From contig NZ_PGVG01000005.1 in assembly GCF_002795245.1 (NCBI RefSeq), positions 1 to 64,000 on the forward strand: a DNA stretch of 64,000 nucleotides, given 5' to 3'. A program made the translations under genes and the position numbers. This DNA is from Bradyrhizobium forestalis. GTDB lineage: Bacteria > Pseudomonadota > Alphaproteobacteria > Rhizobiales > Xanthobacteraceae. Under the pieces are notes generated by a model. The model saw only the letters and a list, made by a program, of their open reading frames with translations. It searched no databases and had not been told where the DNA came from. Position 1 is the first letter of the stretch. Each line of letters starts with the position of its first letter. Of this stretch, positions 8,144-15,473 are shown one piece after another.

Positions 8144-9469
8144 ATGAAGGCTCTTGCCGAACAGATCGGCGACATCGACGGCATCAACATTTACGGCCGC
8201 GTGGTCGGCGTGCGCGGCTTGATGGTCGAGGTGGCCGGTCCGATTCACGCGATGTCGGTCGGCGCGCGGCTCGTGATCGAGACCGGCGCCAACCGCACCA
8301 TTCCCTGCGAGGTGATCGGCTTCTCCGGCAACAATGCTGTCGTGATGCCGTTTGCCGGCCTCGATGGCGTGCGCCGCGGCTGCAAGGCGGTCATTGCCAA
8401 TGCCGCCAATCAGGTGCGGCCGTCCGCAGCCTGGCTCGGCCGCGTCGTCAACGCGCTGGGCGAGCCGATCGACGGCAAGGGACCGCTGCCGCAGGGCTCT
8501 TCGCCGATGCCGTTCCGCAACACGCCGCCGCCCGCACATTCGCGCAAGCGCGTCGGCAGCCCGCTCGATCTCGGCGTGCGCGCGATGAACACGTTCCTCA
8601 CTTGCTGCCGTGGCCAGCGCATGGGTATCTTCGCAGGGTCCGGCGTCGGCAAGTCGGTGCTGCTGTCGATGCTGGCACGCAACGTCGATGCCGATGTCAG
8701 TGTCATCGGGCTGATCGGCGAACGCGGCCGCGAGGTTCAGGAATTCCTGCAGGACGATCTCGGCGAGGAGGGCCTCGCGCGTTCGGTCGTGGTGGTCGCG
8801 ACCTCCGACGAGCCCGCGCTGATGCGCCGCCAGGCGGCGTATCTCACGCTCGCGGTCGCCGAGTATTTTCGCGACGAGGACAAGGACGTGCTCTGCCTGA
8901 TGGACTCGGTGACGCGCTTTGCCATGGCCCAGCGCGAGATCGGCCTGTCCGCCGGCGAGCCGCCGACCGCCAAGGGCTACACGCCGACCGTCTTCACCGA
9001 ATTGCCGAAGCTGTTGGAGCGCGCCGGGCCGGGCCTGGGGGAGGGTGCCATCACCGCGATCTTCACGGTGCTGGTCGACGGTGACGACCATAATGAGCCG
9101 ATCGCGGATGCCGTCCGCGGCATCCTCGACGGCCACATCGTGATGCAGCGGTCGATCGCCGAGCGTGGCCGCTATCCCGCGATCAACATCCTCAAATCCG
9201 TCTCGCGGACGATGCCGAAATCGGCCGATCCGCAATTCTGGCCGACCATCCAGAAGGCGCGGGCGGTGATGGCGACCTATGCCGACATGGAGGAATTGAT
9301 CCGGCTGGGCGCCTACCGGGCCGGCTCCAGCCCCGAGGTCGACGAGGCGATCCGCCTGCATGAGCCGCTGGAGGCCTTCCTGCGCCAGCGCAAGGACGAA
9401 AAGGCATCACTCGCGGACGGCTACCGCCAATTGGCGCAAATCCTGGGCAATTTGGAAACGGAACGCTAA
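8144..9469 (+). CDS. fliI: Flagellum-specific ATP synthase FliI
   Basis: FliI is the cytoplasmic ATPase of the flagellar type III export apparatus. The 441-residue product is homologous to F1-beta. It has an N-terminal barrel (about 1-95), the Walker A motif GSGVGKS near residue 167, [13 protein letters not shown] after it, and the Walker B segment [12 protein letters not shown]. Length fits the family. The ATG at 8144 is overlapped by the stop of a 5-codon upstream reading frame (8130-8147), and ATGAAGGCTC is duplicated at 8130 and 8144. fliJ follows after 121 bp. Expression is likely tied to the flagellar hierarchy. Confidence 0.96.
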   Translation: MKALAEQIGDIDGINIYGRVVGVRGLMVEVAGPIHAMSVGARLVIETGANRTIPCEVIGFSGNNAVVMPFAGLDGVRRGCKAVIANAANQVRPSAAWLGRVVNALGEPIDGKGPLPQGSSPMPFRNTPPPAHSRKRVGSPLDLGVRAMNTFLTCCRGQRMGIFAGSGVGKSVLLSMLARNVDADVSVIGLIGERGREVQEFLQDDLGEEGLARSVVVVATSDEPALMRRQAAYLTLAVAEYFRDEDKDVLCLMDSVTRFAMAQREIGLSAGEPPTAKGYTPTVFTELPKLLERAGPGLGEGAITAIFTVLVDGDDHNEPIADAVRGILDGHIVMQRSIAERGRYPAINILKSVSRTMPKSADPQFWPTIQKARAVMATYADMEELIRLGAYRAGSSPEVDEAIRLHEPLEAFLRQRKDEKASLADGYRQLAQILGNLETER

Positions 9470-9590
9470 CTTTGTCAGGTCATCATCCGATCCCACAGAG
9501 TAGCAGAGCCGGTCTCGGCCCTGACAGGGCCTATGGGGTGACCGGTGCCGTCCCACGTGCAGCGGGGGGACTTCTGGGGAGTACGAGTCG

Positions 9591-10010
9591 ATGAAGTCAC
9601 GAGATACCCTCATCCGCCTGAAGAAGTTTCAGGTCGACGAGAAGCGCCGCCGGGTCACCCAGATCGAGACCATGATCGCCGACTTCCAGCGGATGTCGGT
9701 CGATCTCGAACGCGAGATCCAGACCGAGCAGGAGCGTGCCGGGATCAACGATCCCTCGCACTTCGCCTATCCGACTTATGCCAAAGCCGCGATCCAGCGC
9801 CGCGAGAACCTGACCCGTTCGGCCGACGAGCTCAAGGGTCAGCTCGAGGAAGCCAAGGCCGCGCTGGCCGAGGCCTTCGAGGAGCTGAAGAAGGTCGAGC
9901 TCCTGGACGAGCGCGATCAGGCCCGCGAGCGCGCCGAAGAGAACGCCCGTGAGCAGGCCGACCTCGACAGCATCGGCCTGATGCGTGCCCGCATCGGCGC
10001 CGTCGCCTAA
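9591..10010 (+). CDS. fliJ: Flagellar export protein FliJ
   Basis: FliJ is the small coiled-coil stalk and escort-chaperone protein that works with the FliI ATPase in flagellar protein export. The 139-residue product is almost entirely charged helix with heptad character (for example TQIETMIADFQRMSVDLEREI and RERAEENAREQADL). It has no hydrophobic segment. The pattern, length and position right after fliI identify it, since FliJ sequences are poorly conserved. A clear intrinsic terminator begins about 35 bp downstream, so the fliI-fliJ transcript ends here. Confidence 0.92.
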   Translation: MKSRDTLIRLKKFQVDEKRRRVTQIETMIADFQRMSVDLEREIQTEQERAGINDPSHFAYPTYAKAAIQRRENLTRSADELKGQLEEAKAALAEAFEELKKVELLDERDQARERAEENAREQADLDSIGLMRARIGAVA

Positions 10011-10044
10011 GGGCGCCAGCAGCCAGACCATCCAGGAATTTGCC

Positions 10045-10074
10045 AAAACCCGGACCCGCAAGGTCCGGGTTTTC
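10045..10074 (+). terminator. Rho-independent terminator after fliJ
   Basis: AAAACCCGGACC and GGTCCGGGTTTT form a 12-bp perfect stem around the loop CGCAA, ending in TTTT on the plus strand. It lies 35 bp after the fliJ stop codon. Confidence 0.9.
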
Positions 10075-10173
10075 GTATCTGCTGTCCACAGTGTGGCGCC
10101 GCGCCCCTTGGTGGTCGGCTTTGCCGCGCGCTATGGTAGCGGGAATGAATGCTGTGCCAGCGACGGCGGTGCC

Positions 10174-10293
10174 CATCTCTCCCTTGGGAGAGGTTGGCGC
10201 GGAGCGCCGGGTGAGGGGTGACGGTCTTCCGTCAGCCCTGCGCCCCCTCACCCGATTTGCTGCGCAAATCGACCTCTCCCCGTCGGGGAGAGG
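10174..10293. repeat. Palindromic intergenic element (CCTCTCCC family)
   Basis: The element lies between fliJ and the ECF sigma gene. It is bounded by CTCTCCCTTGGGAGAGG and CCTCTCCCCGTCGGGGAGAGG. Inside are GGCGCGGAGCGCC, GACGGTCTTCCGTC and GATTTGCTGCGCAAATC, each self-complementary. Apart from this and the fliJ terminator, the 319-bp gap 10011-10329 shows nothing else. Confidence 0.85.
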
Positions 10294-10329
10294 TGAAGGG
10301 AAGCGACGGGCCGCGTTTCAGGGGGCTGA

Positions 10330-10875
10330 ATGCTGACGCCAGCAGAGCTGGTCGGGTTGATCGAGGCGGTGGCGAAGGGCGATCAGGCCGCGTTCGAGCG
10401 CCTCTACGCCGCCACGCGCGCGAAACTCTATGGCGTCGTGCTCCGTATCTTGCGTCGGCAGGATCTCGCAGAGGAGGTCATTCAGGAGACCTATGTCAAG
10501 ATCTGGAACAGCGCCGGCCAGTTCAATCCGGCGCTGTCGTCGCCGATCACGTGGATGGCCTCGATCGCGCGCAACCGTGCGATCGACATCGTGCGCAAGA
10601 AGTCGGAAACCTCCATCGAGGAAGAGCCTCAGGCGATGGAGGTCGCAAGCGAGAGTCCCGATCCGCTGGCGCGCCGCGAGATGACCGAGGAGCTGAAGCG
10701 GCTCCTGGAATGTATCGGCCGGCTCGAGCCGGACCGTCAGAAGCTCGTGCTGCTCGCCTATTACAACGGCTGGAGCCGCGAGCAATTGGCGGAGAAATTT
10801 TCAGCGCCCGTCAACACGGTGAAGACGTGGCTCCGGCGCAGCATGTTGGATATCCGGGAGTGCCTCGGGCTTTAG
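10330..10875 (+). CDS. ECF-family RNA polymerase sigma factor
   Basis: This 181-residue protein is an extracytoplasmic-function sigma factor. It has a region 2 helix bundle (about 20-90, with VLRILRRQDLAEEVIQETYV and the promoter-melting segment SPITWMASIARNRAID) and a region 4 helix-turn-helix (about 125-175, WSREQLAEKFSAPVNTVKTW). It directs RNA polymerase to a stress regulon when released from its anti-sigma factor. The gene downstream encodes an RskA-like membrane protein, which fits the SigK/RskA pairing. Unusually, a 150-bp palindromic repeat separates the two. The start ATG is preceded by AGGGGGCTGA. Confidence 0.9.
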   Translation: MLTPAELVGLIEAVAKGDQAAFERLYAATRAKLYGVVLRILRRQDLAEEVIQETYVKIWNSAGQFNPALSSPITWMASIARNRAIDIVRKKSETSIEEEPQAMEVASESPDPLARREMTEELKRLLECIGRLEPDRQKLVLLAYYNGWSREQLAEKFSAPVNTVKTWLRRSMLDIRECLGL

Positions 10876-10916
10876 AGGGTGGCGAGAGTGTATAAGTCGG
10901 CGCAGCGGTCTCGCTT

Positions 10917-11070
10917 CCCCTCTCCCGCAGGGAGAGGTCGGATTGCATCGCAAGATGCAATCCGGGTGAGGGGTTACGCTCTCTCATGGGACCTGAGCCC
11001 CTCACCCGATTTGCGCGGGACGATGCTTCGCATCGCCCGGGGCAAATCGACCTCTCCCTTCGGGAGAGGT
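10917..11070. repeat. Palindromic intergenic element between sigma and anti-sigma genes
   Basis: CCCCTCTCCCGCAGGGAGAGG at the left and CCTCTCCCTTCGGGAGAGG at the right enclose the stems ATTGCATCGCAAGATGCAAT and GATGCTTCGCATC, plus a GATTTGC/GCAAATC pair. It occupies nearly all of the 206 bp between the sigma stop and the anti-sigma start and would fold strongly in the mRNA. Confidence 0.87.
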
Positions 11071-11081
11071 GAGGGAATGTG

Positions 11082-12134
11082 ATGGCCTATACGGAGGACC
11101 ATATCGCGCTCGCCGCGGAATACGCGCTCGGCACGCTCGACGCCGATGAGCGCGCGCAGGTCGAGACCATGATGGCGGTGGACGAGGCGTTCGCCGAGAT
11201 CGTGCGCGCCTGGGCCTATCGGCTCGGCGCGCTCAACCAGATGGTCGGCTCGGTCGAGCCGCGTCCGATCGTGTGGGAGAACATCAGGTCCGAGATCGCG
11301 CGCGCGGCCCTTGCGCAGGAGCCGCCTCCGCTTGCCGAGGCTTCGCCGCCGCCTGTGCCGGAGTCATCCTCATTGCAGACTGCGGAGGCCCCGACCGAGA
11401 GCTCGCAGTCGGCAGAGGTGCAGCATCCCGAAGCCCGGCCGCCTGAGACGTCGCGTCCCGAGCCGGACGCCATCCCTGACATCGCGCCACAATTCATCCC
11501 GCAAGTCCACGCTCCCGATCTCAACATCGTCCGCGCGCCGCAGGCGCCGGTCGTCGACGACAGCAATGTGATTCGGCTCGAGGGCCGGGTGAAGCGCTGG
11601 CGCAACGTCGCATCCGCCGTCGGCGCGCTTGCGGCCGCGCTGCTCGTCACGCTGTCGCTGCAAATCTTCCTGCCCGACGCGCTGCCGGGGGCCCTGCGTC
11701 CCGCGCCGCGCATCCAGACGGTCGAGGTGAAGACCCCGGCCGCGCCGCTCGCGGCGTCCGCGCAATATGTCGCGCTGCTGCAAGGCCAGGCCGGCGGTCC
11801 CGCCTTCATCCTCACCATCGACGGCGCGACGCGCAATTTCACGGTGCGGAAGGTCGGCGCGACGCCGGAGCCCGGCAAGAGCTTCGAGCTCTGGCTGATC
11901 TCCGACAAGCTGCCGCGCCCGCGCTCGCTCGGCGTCATCGGCGCCAGCGATTTCACCGCGCGTCCGCTGCTCGCCTCCTACGATGCCGAGGTCGTCAACG
12001 GCGCGACCTACGCCGTCACGGTCGAGCAGGCCGGCGGTTCGCCGAACGGCCAGCCGACCTCGTCCCCCGTGTTTTCCGGCAAGCTGATCGAGACCGTGCC
12101 GCCCACGCAGCCGCAGGCGCCCACCCAAAAATAG
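11082..12134 (+). CDS. RskA-type transmembrane anti-sigma factor
   Basis: The approximately 350-residue product is a membrane-bound anti-sigma factor. The N-terminal part (about 1-80, HIALAAEYALGTLDADERAQ) matches the anti-sigma-K N-terminal domain that holds the ECF sigma factor. A Pro/Ala/Glu-rich spacer follows (about 80-155). One transmembrane helix lies at about 185-207 (VGALAAALLVTLSLQIFL). The periplasmic C-terminal RskA domain contains the signature SFELWLISDKLPRPRSLGVI. An overlapping GTG at 11079 is an alternative start; both share the GAGGGAAT ribosome-binding site. Signal-dependent proteolysis of such proteins normally releases the sigma factor. Confidence 0.88.
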   Translation: MAYTEDHIALAAEYALGTLDADERAQVETMMAVDEAFAEIVRAWAYRLGALNQMVGSVEPRPIVWENIRSEIARAALAQEPPPLAEASPPPVPESSSLQTAEAPTESSQSAEVQHPEARPPETSRPEPDAIPDIAPQFIPQVHAPDLNIVRAPQAPVVDDSNVIRLEGRVKRWRNVASAVGALAAALLVTLSLQIFLPDALPGALRPAPRIQTVEVKTPAAPLAASAQYVALLQGQAGGPAFILTIDGATRNFTVRKVGATPEPGKSFELWLISDKLPRPRSLGVIGASDFTARPLLASYDAEVVNGATYAVTVEQAGGSPNGQPTSSPVFSGKLIETVPPTQPQAPTQK

Positions 12135-12139
12135 CTGCC

Positions 12140-12209
12140 GTAGCCCGGATGAGCGAAAGCGATATCCGGGACGTCTGGTCCCGCATGTCGCTGCGCTCAT
12201 GCGGGCTAC
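12140..12209. repeat. GTAGCCCG-type inverted repeat
   Basis: A 70-bp unit starts GTAGCCCGGATGAGCG and ends CGCTCATGCGGGCTAC. The outer arms pair, and internal ATATCCGGG and CCCGCATGT give shorter stems. It lies between the anti-sigma gene and the AraC gene. It belongs to a different family from the CCTCTCCC elements. Confidence 0.8.
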
Positions 12210-12363
12210 GAACCTGTCGCCACGGTCCATCCCGCCGTCGCATCCCGACAAGTCCGGCCGAATCCGCCCCCGATTTGAACCTCCTCGCGATTGGCGGCGT
12301 CAAATCCCCGGAATTTGAAGTCGACGCGGCCGATCGCGATGCCGGAAAGGGCGAGAAAATCAG

Positions 12364-13323
12364 ATGGATGCAGCGAGAACGCCGGGCATCTTCCTTCACC
12401 AATATGCAGGCCTGCCACACGGCGCGGCATTCGAACATTGGCGCGAGCGGGCCGTCGGTCCCTGCGGCCTCGATATCGGGCCGAGCCATGGCGACGGCAT
12501 CGATTGCCGGCTGCAGATCAGCGTCGTCGACAACATCGCGCTCGCCATTCCGGAAGGTGCCTCGGCGCAATATTCCCGCACGCAGAGCCATCTTGCCGAC
12601 GGCAGCGACGATCTCGTGCTGATATCGGCCCATGCGGGGCTCGTCCGCGTCGGGCAGAACGGCCACACCGTCGAGCTTGCGCCCGCGCAGATGGTGCTCG
12701 TCGACATGAGCGTGACCGGGACCGTCGGCCACACCGATGCAGACCGCTTCACCACCATTCGCATGCCGCGCCGCGCGCTGCTCGACATCAATCCGCGCGC
12801 CGAGGACAAGCTCTCGCAGGTGCTCTGCGACGGCGCGGTCGCCGAGACCATCTTCCGCTACCACGCACTCGCCGCCAATCAGGGGCCGCATCTCGACGCC
12901 GTTGGCCAGCGTCTGACCGCGCAGCACATGGTCGATCTCGTCGGCCTCCTGCTCGGCACCGATGCCGAGCACGCCAGCCGCGCCCGCGGCCGGGGGCAGA
13001 CGGCGGCTCGCCTCGATCTCATGCGCGCCGACGTGATGGCCGCACTCGGCCGCAGCGATCTCTGCCTCGCCGAAGTTGCGACGCGCTCGGGCTTAAGCCC
13101 GCGCCAGGCACAGCGCCTGTTCGAGCAGGCCGGCACGACCTTCACCGAATTCGTTCTGGAGCAGCGCCTGCTTCATGCGCGCAAGCTGCTCGGCGATCCC
13201 CGCGCCAGGGCGCGCAAGATCAGCGACATCGCGCATTCCTCGGGCTTCTCCGATCTGTCCTATTTCAACCGCGCCTTCCGCAAGCGCTTCGGCGCGACGC
13301 CGTCGGAACTGCGCGAGGCGTGA
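12364..13323 (+). CDS. AraC-family transcriptional regulator
   Basis: The 319-residue protein ends in a double helix-turn-helix AraC domain (about 215-315). It shows LAEVATRSGLSPRQAQRLFEQAG and the second-helix signature ISDIAHSSGFSDLSYFNRAFRKRFGATPSELR. The first 180 residues form an AraC-binding-like cupin region. The start at 12364 gives MDAARTPGIFLHQ. The gene lies upstream and on the same strand as a flavoprotein dehydrogenase and may control it. The effector cannot be read from the sequence. Confidence 0.9.
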   Translation: MDAARTPGIFLHQYAGLPHGAAFEHWRERAVGPCGLDIGPSHGDGIDCRLQISVVDNIALAIPEGASAQYSRTQSHLADGSDDLVLISAHAGLVRVGQNGHTVELAPAQMVLVDMSVTGTVGHTDADRFTTIRMPRRALLDINPRAEDKLSQVLCDGAVAETIFRYHALAANQGPHLDAVGQRLTAQHMVDLVGLLLGTDAEHASRARGRGQTAARLDLMRADVMAALGRSDLCLAEVATRSGLSPRQAQRLFEQAGTTFTEFVLEQRLLHARKLLGDPRARARKISDIAHSSGFSDLSYFNRAFRKRFGATPSELREA

Positions 13324-13441
13324 GGCGGGCGACTTCGTGCAGCGGCGCGTCGCTGGCACAGTTGGTCGATGAGGGCTGTTGAGCTATATTTGCCCGCGCG
13401 GCCAGACCGCGGGATTGCTTTGGAAAGTATAGCAGGCAGAC

Positions 13442-14659
13442 ATGGCGCGTATCGTCGTGCTCGGCGCCGGGTTTGCAGGCCTGTGGGCGGCCATCGGTGC
13501 TGCGCGCAAGCGCGACGAGATCGGTGCGAACGACGAGATCGAGATCCGCCTGATCGACCGCAATCCCTATCACAATATCCGCGTGCGCAATTACGAAGCC
13601 GATCTCAGCGAGGTCGCGCTTCCGCTCGGCTCATTGCTCGATCCGATCGGTGTCGCGCATGGCCTCGGCGAGGTCGCGGCGATCGACCCGGCGCATCGTC
13701 GGATATCGCTGGTGACGAGCGATGGCGAGGAGACGCTGGACTATGACCGCCTCGTGCTGGCGCTTGGCAGCGAGGTGATGCGTCCCGACATTCCAGGCCT
13801 TGCCGAGCACGCTTTCGACGTCGACACCTATCCCGCGGCGCTTCGCCTCGATGATCATCTCGTCTCGCTCGGATGCAGCGCGCCGTCTCCGGGACGATCC
13901 ACCGTTGTCGTGGTCGGTGCCGGCTTCACCGGCATCGAGGTTGCAGCCGAATTGCCGGACAGGCTGGCGCGCGCCGGCATCACCGGCCCCCGGCGCATCA
14001 TTCTGATCGATCCCAATCCGGCGGTCGGCGCGACCATCGGCGCGCACGCGCAGCCGGTCATCGCGACAGCATTGTCGGCGCTCGAGGTCGAGACACGGCT
14101 CGGCGTCCGCGTCGCCTCTGTGGAAGCCGCCGGCATGCGCCTGAACTCGGGTGAGTTCATTCCGGCGCAGACGGTGATCTGGTGTGCCGGGATGCGCGCG
14201 AGCCCTTTGGCGGCAAGCTTTCCCGACGCACGCGACCGGCTCGGGCGCCTCCTGGTCGATCCGTTCATGCGGGTTGCGGATGTGGCTGGCGTGTTCGCGG
14301 CCGGTGATGTCGCCTCCAGCGTGGTCGACGGGCTGCATCCGACCGTCATGTCCTGCCAGTTCGCCCGCCCCATGGGCCGCTTCGCCGGCCACAACGTGGT
14401 CGCCGATCTCGCGGGCTTGCCGCTGCTGCCGCTGCGCATCGACTGGTACGTCACCGTGCTCGATCTCGGCGCCTGGGGCGCGCTCTACACGGAGGGCTGG
14501 GACCGCGAGGTCAAGACGACCGGCGCGGCCGCAAAGGCCACCAAGCAGACCATCAACCGCAAGCGCATCTATCCGCCGCTCACCGGCAGCAAGGACGATC
14601 TGTTTGCTGCCGCCGCGCCGACAGTGCAGGCGCCACCGCCGACCTACGGGGCGCGGTAG
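13442..14659 (+). CDS. NAD(P)/FAD-dependent oxidoreductase, NDH-2-like
   Basis: The 405-residue flavoprotein has two Rossmann dinucleotide-binding motifs: an N-terminal FAD site (VLGAGFAGLWAA, residues 4-15) and a central NAD(P)H site (VVGAGFTGIEVAAEL, about 157-171). The late FAD motif GVFAAGDVAS lies near 290. This layout is that of type-II NADH dehydrogenases and related pyridine-nucleotide disulfide oxidoreductase-like enzymes that pass electrons to quinone. The redox Cys pair of true disulfide reductases is absent. It follows the AraC gene by 118 bp and may be its target. Confidence 0.82.
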   Translation: MARIVVLGAGFAGLWAAIGAARKRDEIGANDEIEIRLIDRNPYHNIRVRNYEADLSEVALPLGSLLDPIGVAHGLGEVAAIDPAHRRISLVTSDGEETLDYDRLVLALGSEVMRPDIPGLAEHAFDVDTYPAALRLDDHLVSLGCSAPSPGRSTVVVVGAGFTGIEVAAELPDRLARAGITGPRRIILIDPNPAVGATIGAHAQPVIATALSALEVETRLGVRVASVEAAGMRLNSGEFIPAQTVIWCAGMRASPLAASFPDARDRLGRLLVDPFMRVADVAGVFAAGDVASSVVDGLHPTVMSCQFARPMGRFAGHNVVADLAGLPLLPLRIDWYVTVLDLGAWGALYTEGWDREVKTTGAAAKATKQTINRKRIYPPLTGSKDDLFAAAAPTVQAPPPTYGAR

Positions 14660-14690
14660 TGGTGAGGCAGCCGTCGTGCCGCAAACTCGC

Positions 14691-14791
14691 TGTCATCGTC
14701 CGCGAAGGCGGACGATCCAGTATTCCAGAGACAGTAGTGGATACGGAGGAGCTGCGGCGTACTGGATTCCCCGCCTTCGCGGGGAATGACA
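14691..14791. repeat. TGTCATCGTCC/GGAATGACA-type inverted repeat
   Basis: The unit begins TGTCATCGTCCGCGAAGGCGGACGA and ends with ACTGGATTCC followed by CCGCCTTCGCGG and GGAATGACA. CCAGTATTCC and its partner ACTGGATTCC form the outer stem. It is the family that typically reads TGTCATTCCCCGC in rhizobial intergenic DNA. It occupies part of the 319-bp gap 14660-14978. Confidence 0.78.
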
Positions 14792-14850
14792 GCAGTGTTA
14801 GTCGAGGAATGTCCGCGCTTCAGTTGCAGAATATGCACACCCCAGACATG

Positions 14851-14881
14851 AGAAAGCGCCCGTGGGGGGCGGGCGCTTTCT
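14851..14881. terminator. Bidirectional terminator-like hairpin
   Basis: GAAAGCGCCCG (14852-14862) pairs with CGGGCGCTTTC (14870-14880) around TGGGGGG. The short T runs are weak on both strands. It lies between the convergent NDH-2-like gene and the 66-aa gene and could end both transcripts. Confidence 0.7.
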
Positions 14882-14978
14882 GTAGTCGACTTGGGGTTGG
14901 GGTCGTCTACATATCCACGTGGCGACTTTGGGGGGCTGGTAAAGAGCCGCGTGAATTCACAAAACTCGTCAGATCTCC

Positions 14979-15179
14979 TCAGCGAACGAGGGACGCGTCC
15001 GAACTGGTGACAACGACCGGCTTGCCGGCCTTGATGACGCGGGCGGTCTGGGTCAGGCCTTCATCCGAACCCGAGCGCGCCGTCATGCCAAAGCCCGCCA
15101 CCGCGATCCCTGCGACGAGCGCCACGACCACAATCTTCACATGGGTCGAGCGATCTGCGCTGTAGATCGAGTGGTTCAT
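14979..15179 (-). CDS. Small single-pass membrane protein (66 aa), function unknown
   Basis: The product has a polar N-terminus, one hydrophobic helix (about 14-34, VKIVVVALVAGIAVAGFGMTA) and a polar tail with VIKAGKPVVVTSSDASLV. It could be a membrane-anchored or weakly secreted small protein. The ATG at 15179 is preceded by GGCAGGAGGCTTCC, a near-perfect ribosome-binding site, which strongly supports translation. It follows the flhA-proximal intergenic region and is transcribed in the same direction as flhA. I do not recognise a named family, although proteins of this type are common in Bradyrhizobium. Confidence 0.75.
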   Translation of the reverse strand: MNHSIYSADRSTHVKIVVVALVAGIAVAGFGMTARSGSDEGLTQTARVIKAGKPVVVTSSDASLVR

Positions 15180-15473
15180 GGAAGCCTCCTGCCGCCATCT
15201 ACCCGAAGTAGTCGCCAGCCCGTTCAGGCAGGTTCATGCTTCCGGTGCCCAACAACCTAGTATTGGGGGGATTCGTTCCCAAGTGGCGATCACAAGAGCG
15301 TGACAGGACGTGAAAGATCGCGATCAAAAGCGATCCTTGATCGTGCTTTTCTATAATTATTTCAAAGCTGTAATGTGCCTGTTGGATGATTTTTCCGCTC
15401 TTGGTCGACAAGGCACCAGGAACCCAAAAACCATTTGCCTGTGACTGAAAAACACACGGCTTCTTAAGGCAAA
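15180..15473. other. Intergenic region downstream of flhA
   Basis: This 294-bp stretch between the flhA stop and the 66-aa gene is less GC-rich than its surroundings (for example TTTTCTATAATTATTTCAAAG near 15348). A 70-codon minus-strand frame (15199-15411) crosses it but lacks a convincing ribosome-binding site or protein-like composition. I read it as the promoter region of the 66-aa gene. Confidence 0.45.

Noticed and set aside
15199..15411. 70-codon minus-strand frame downstream of flhA
   Set aside because: No ribosome-binding site, no recognisable protein composition, and it lies in an AT-rich region that looks like a promoter for the 66-aa gene.
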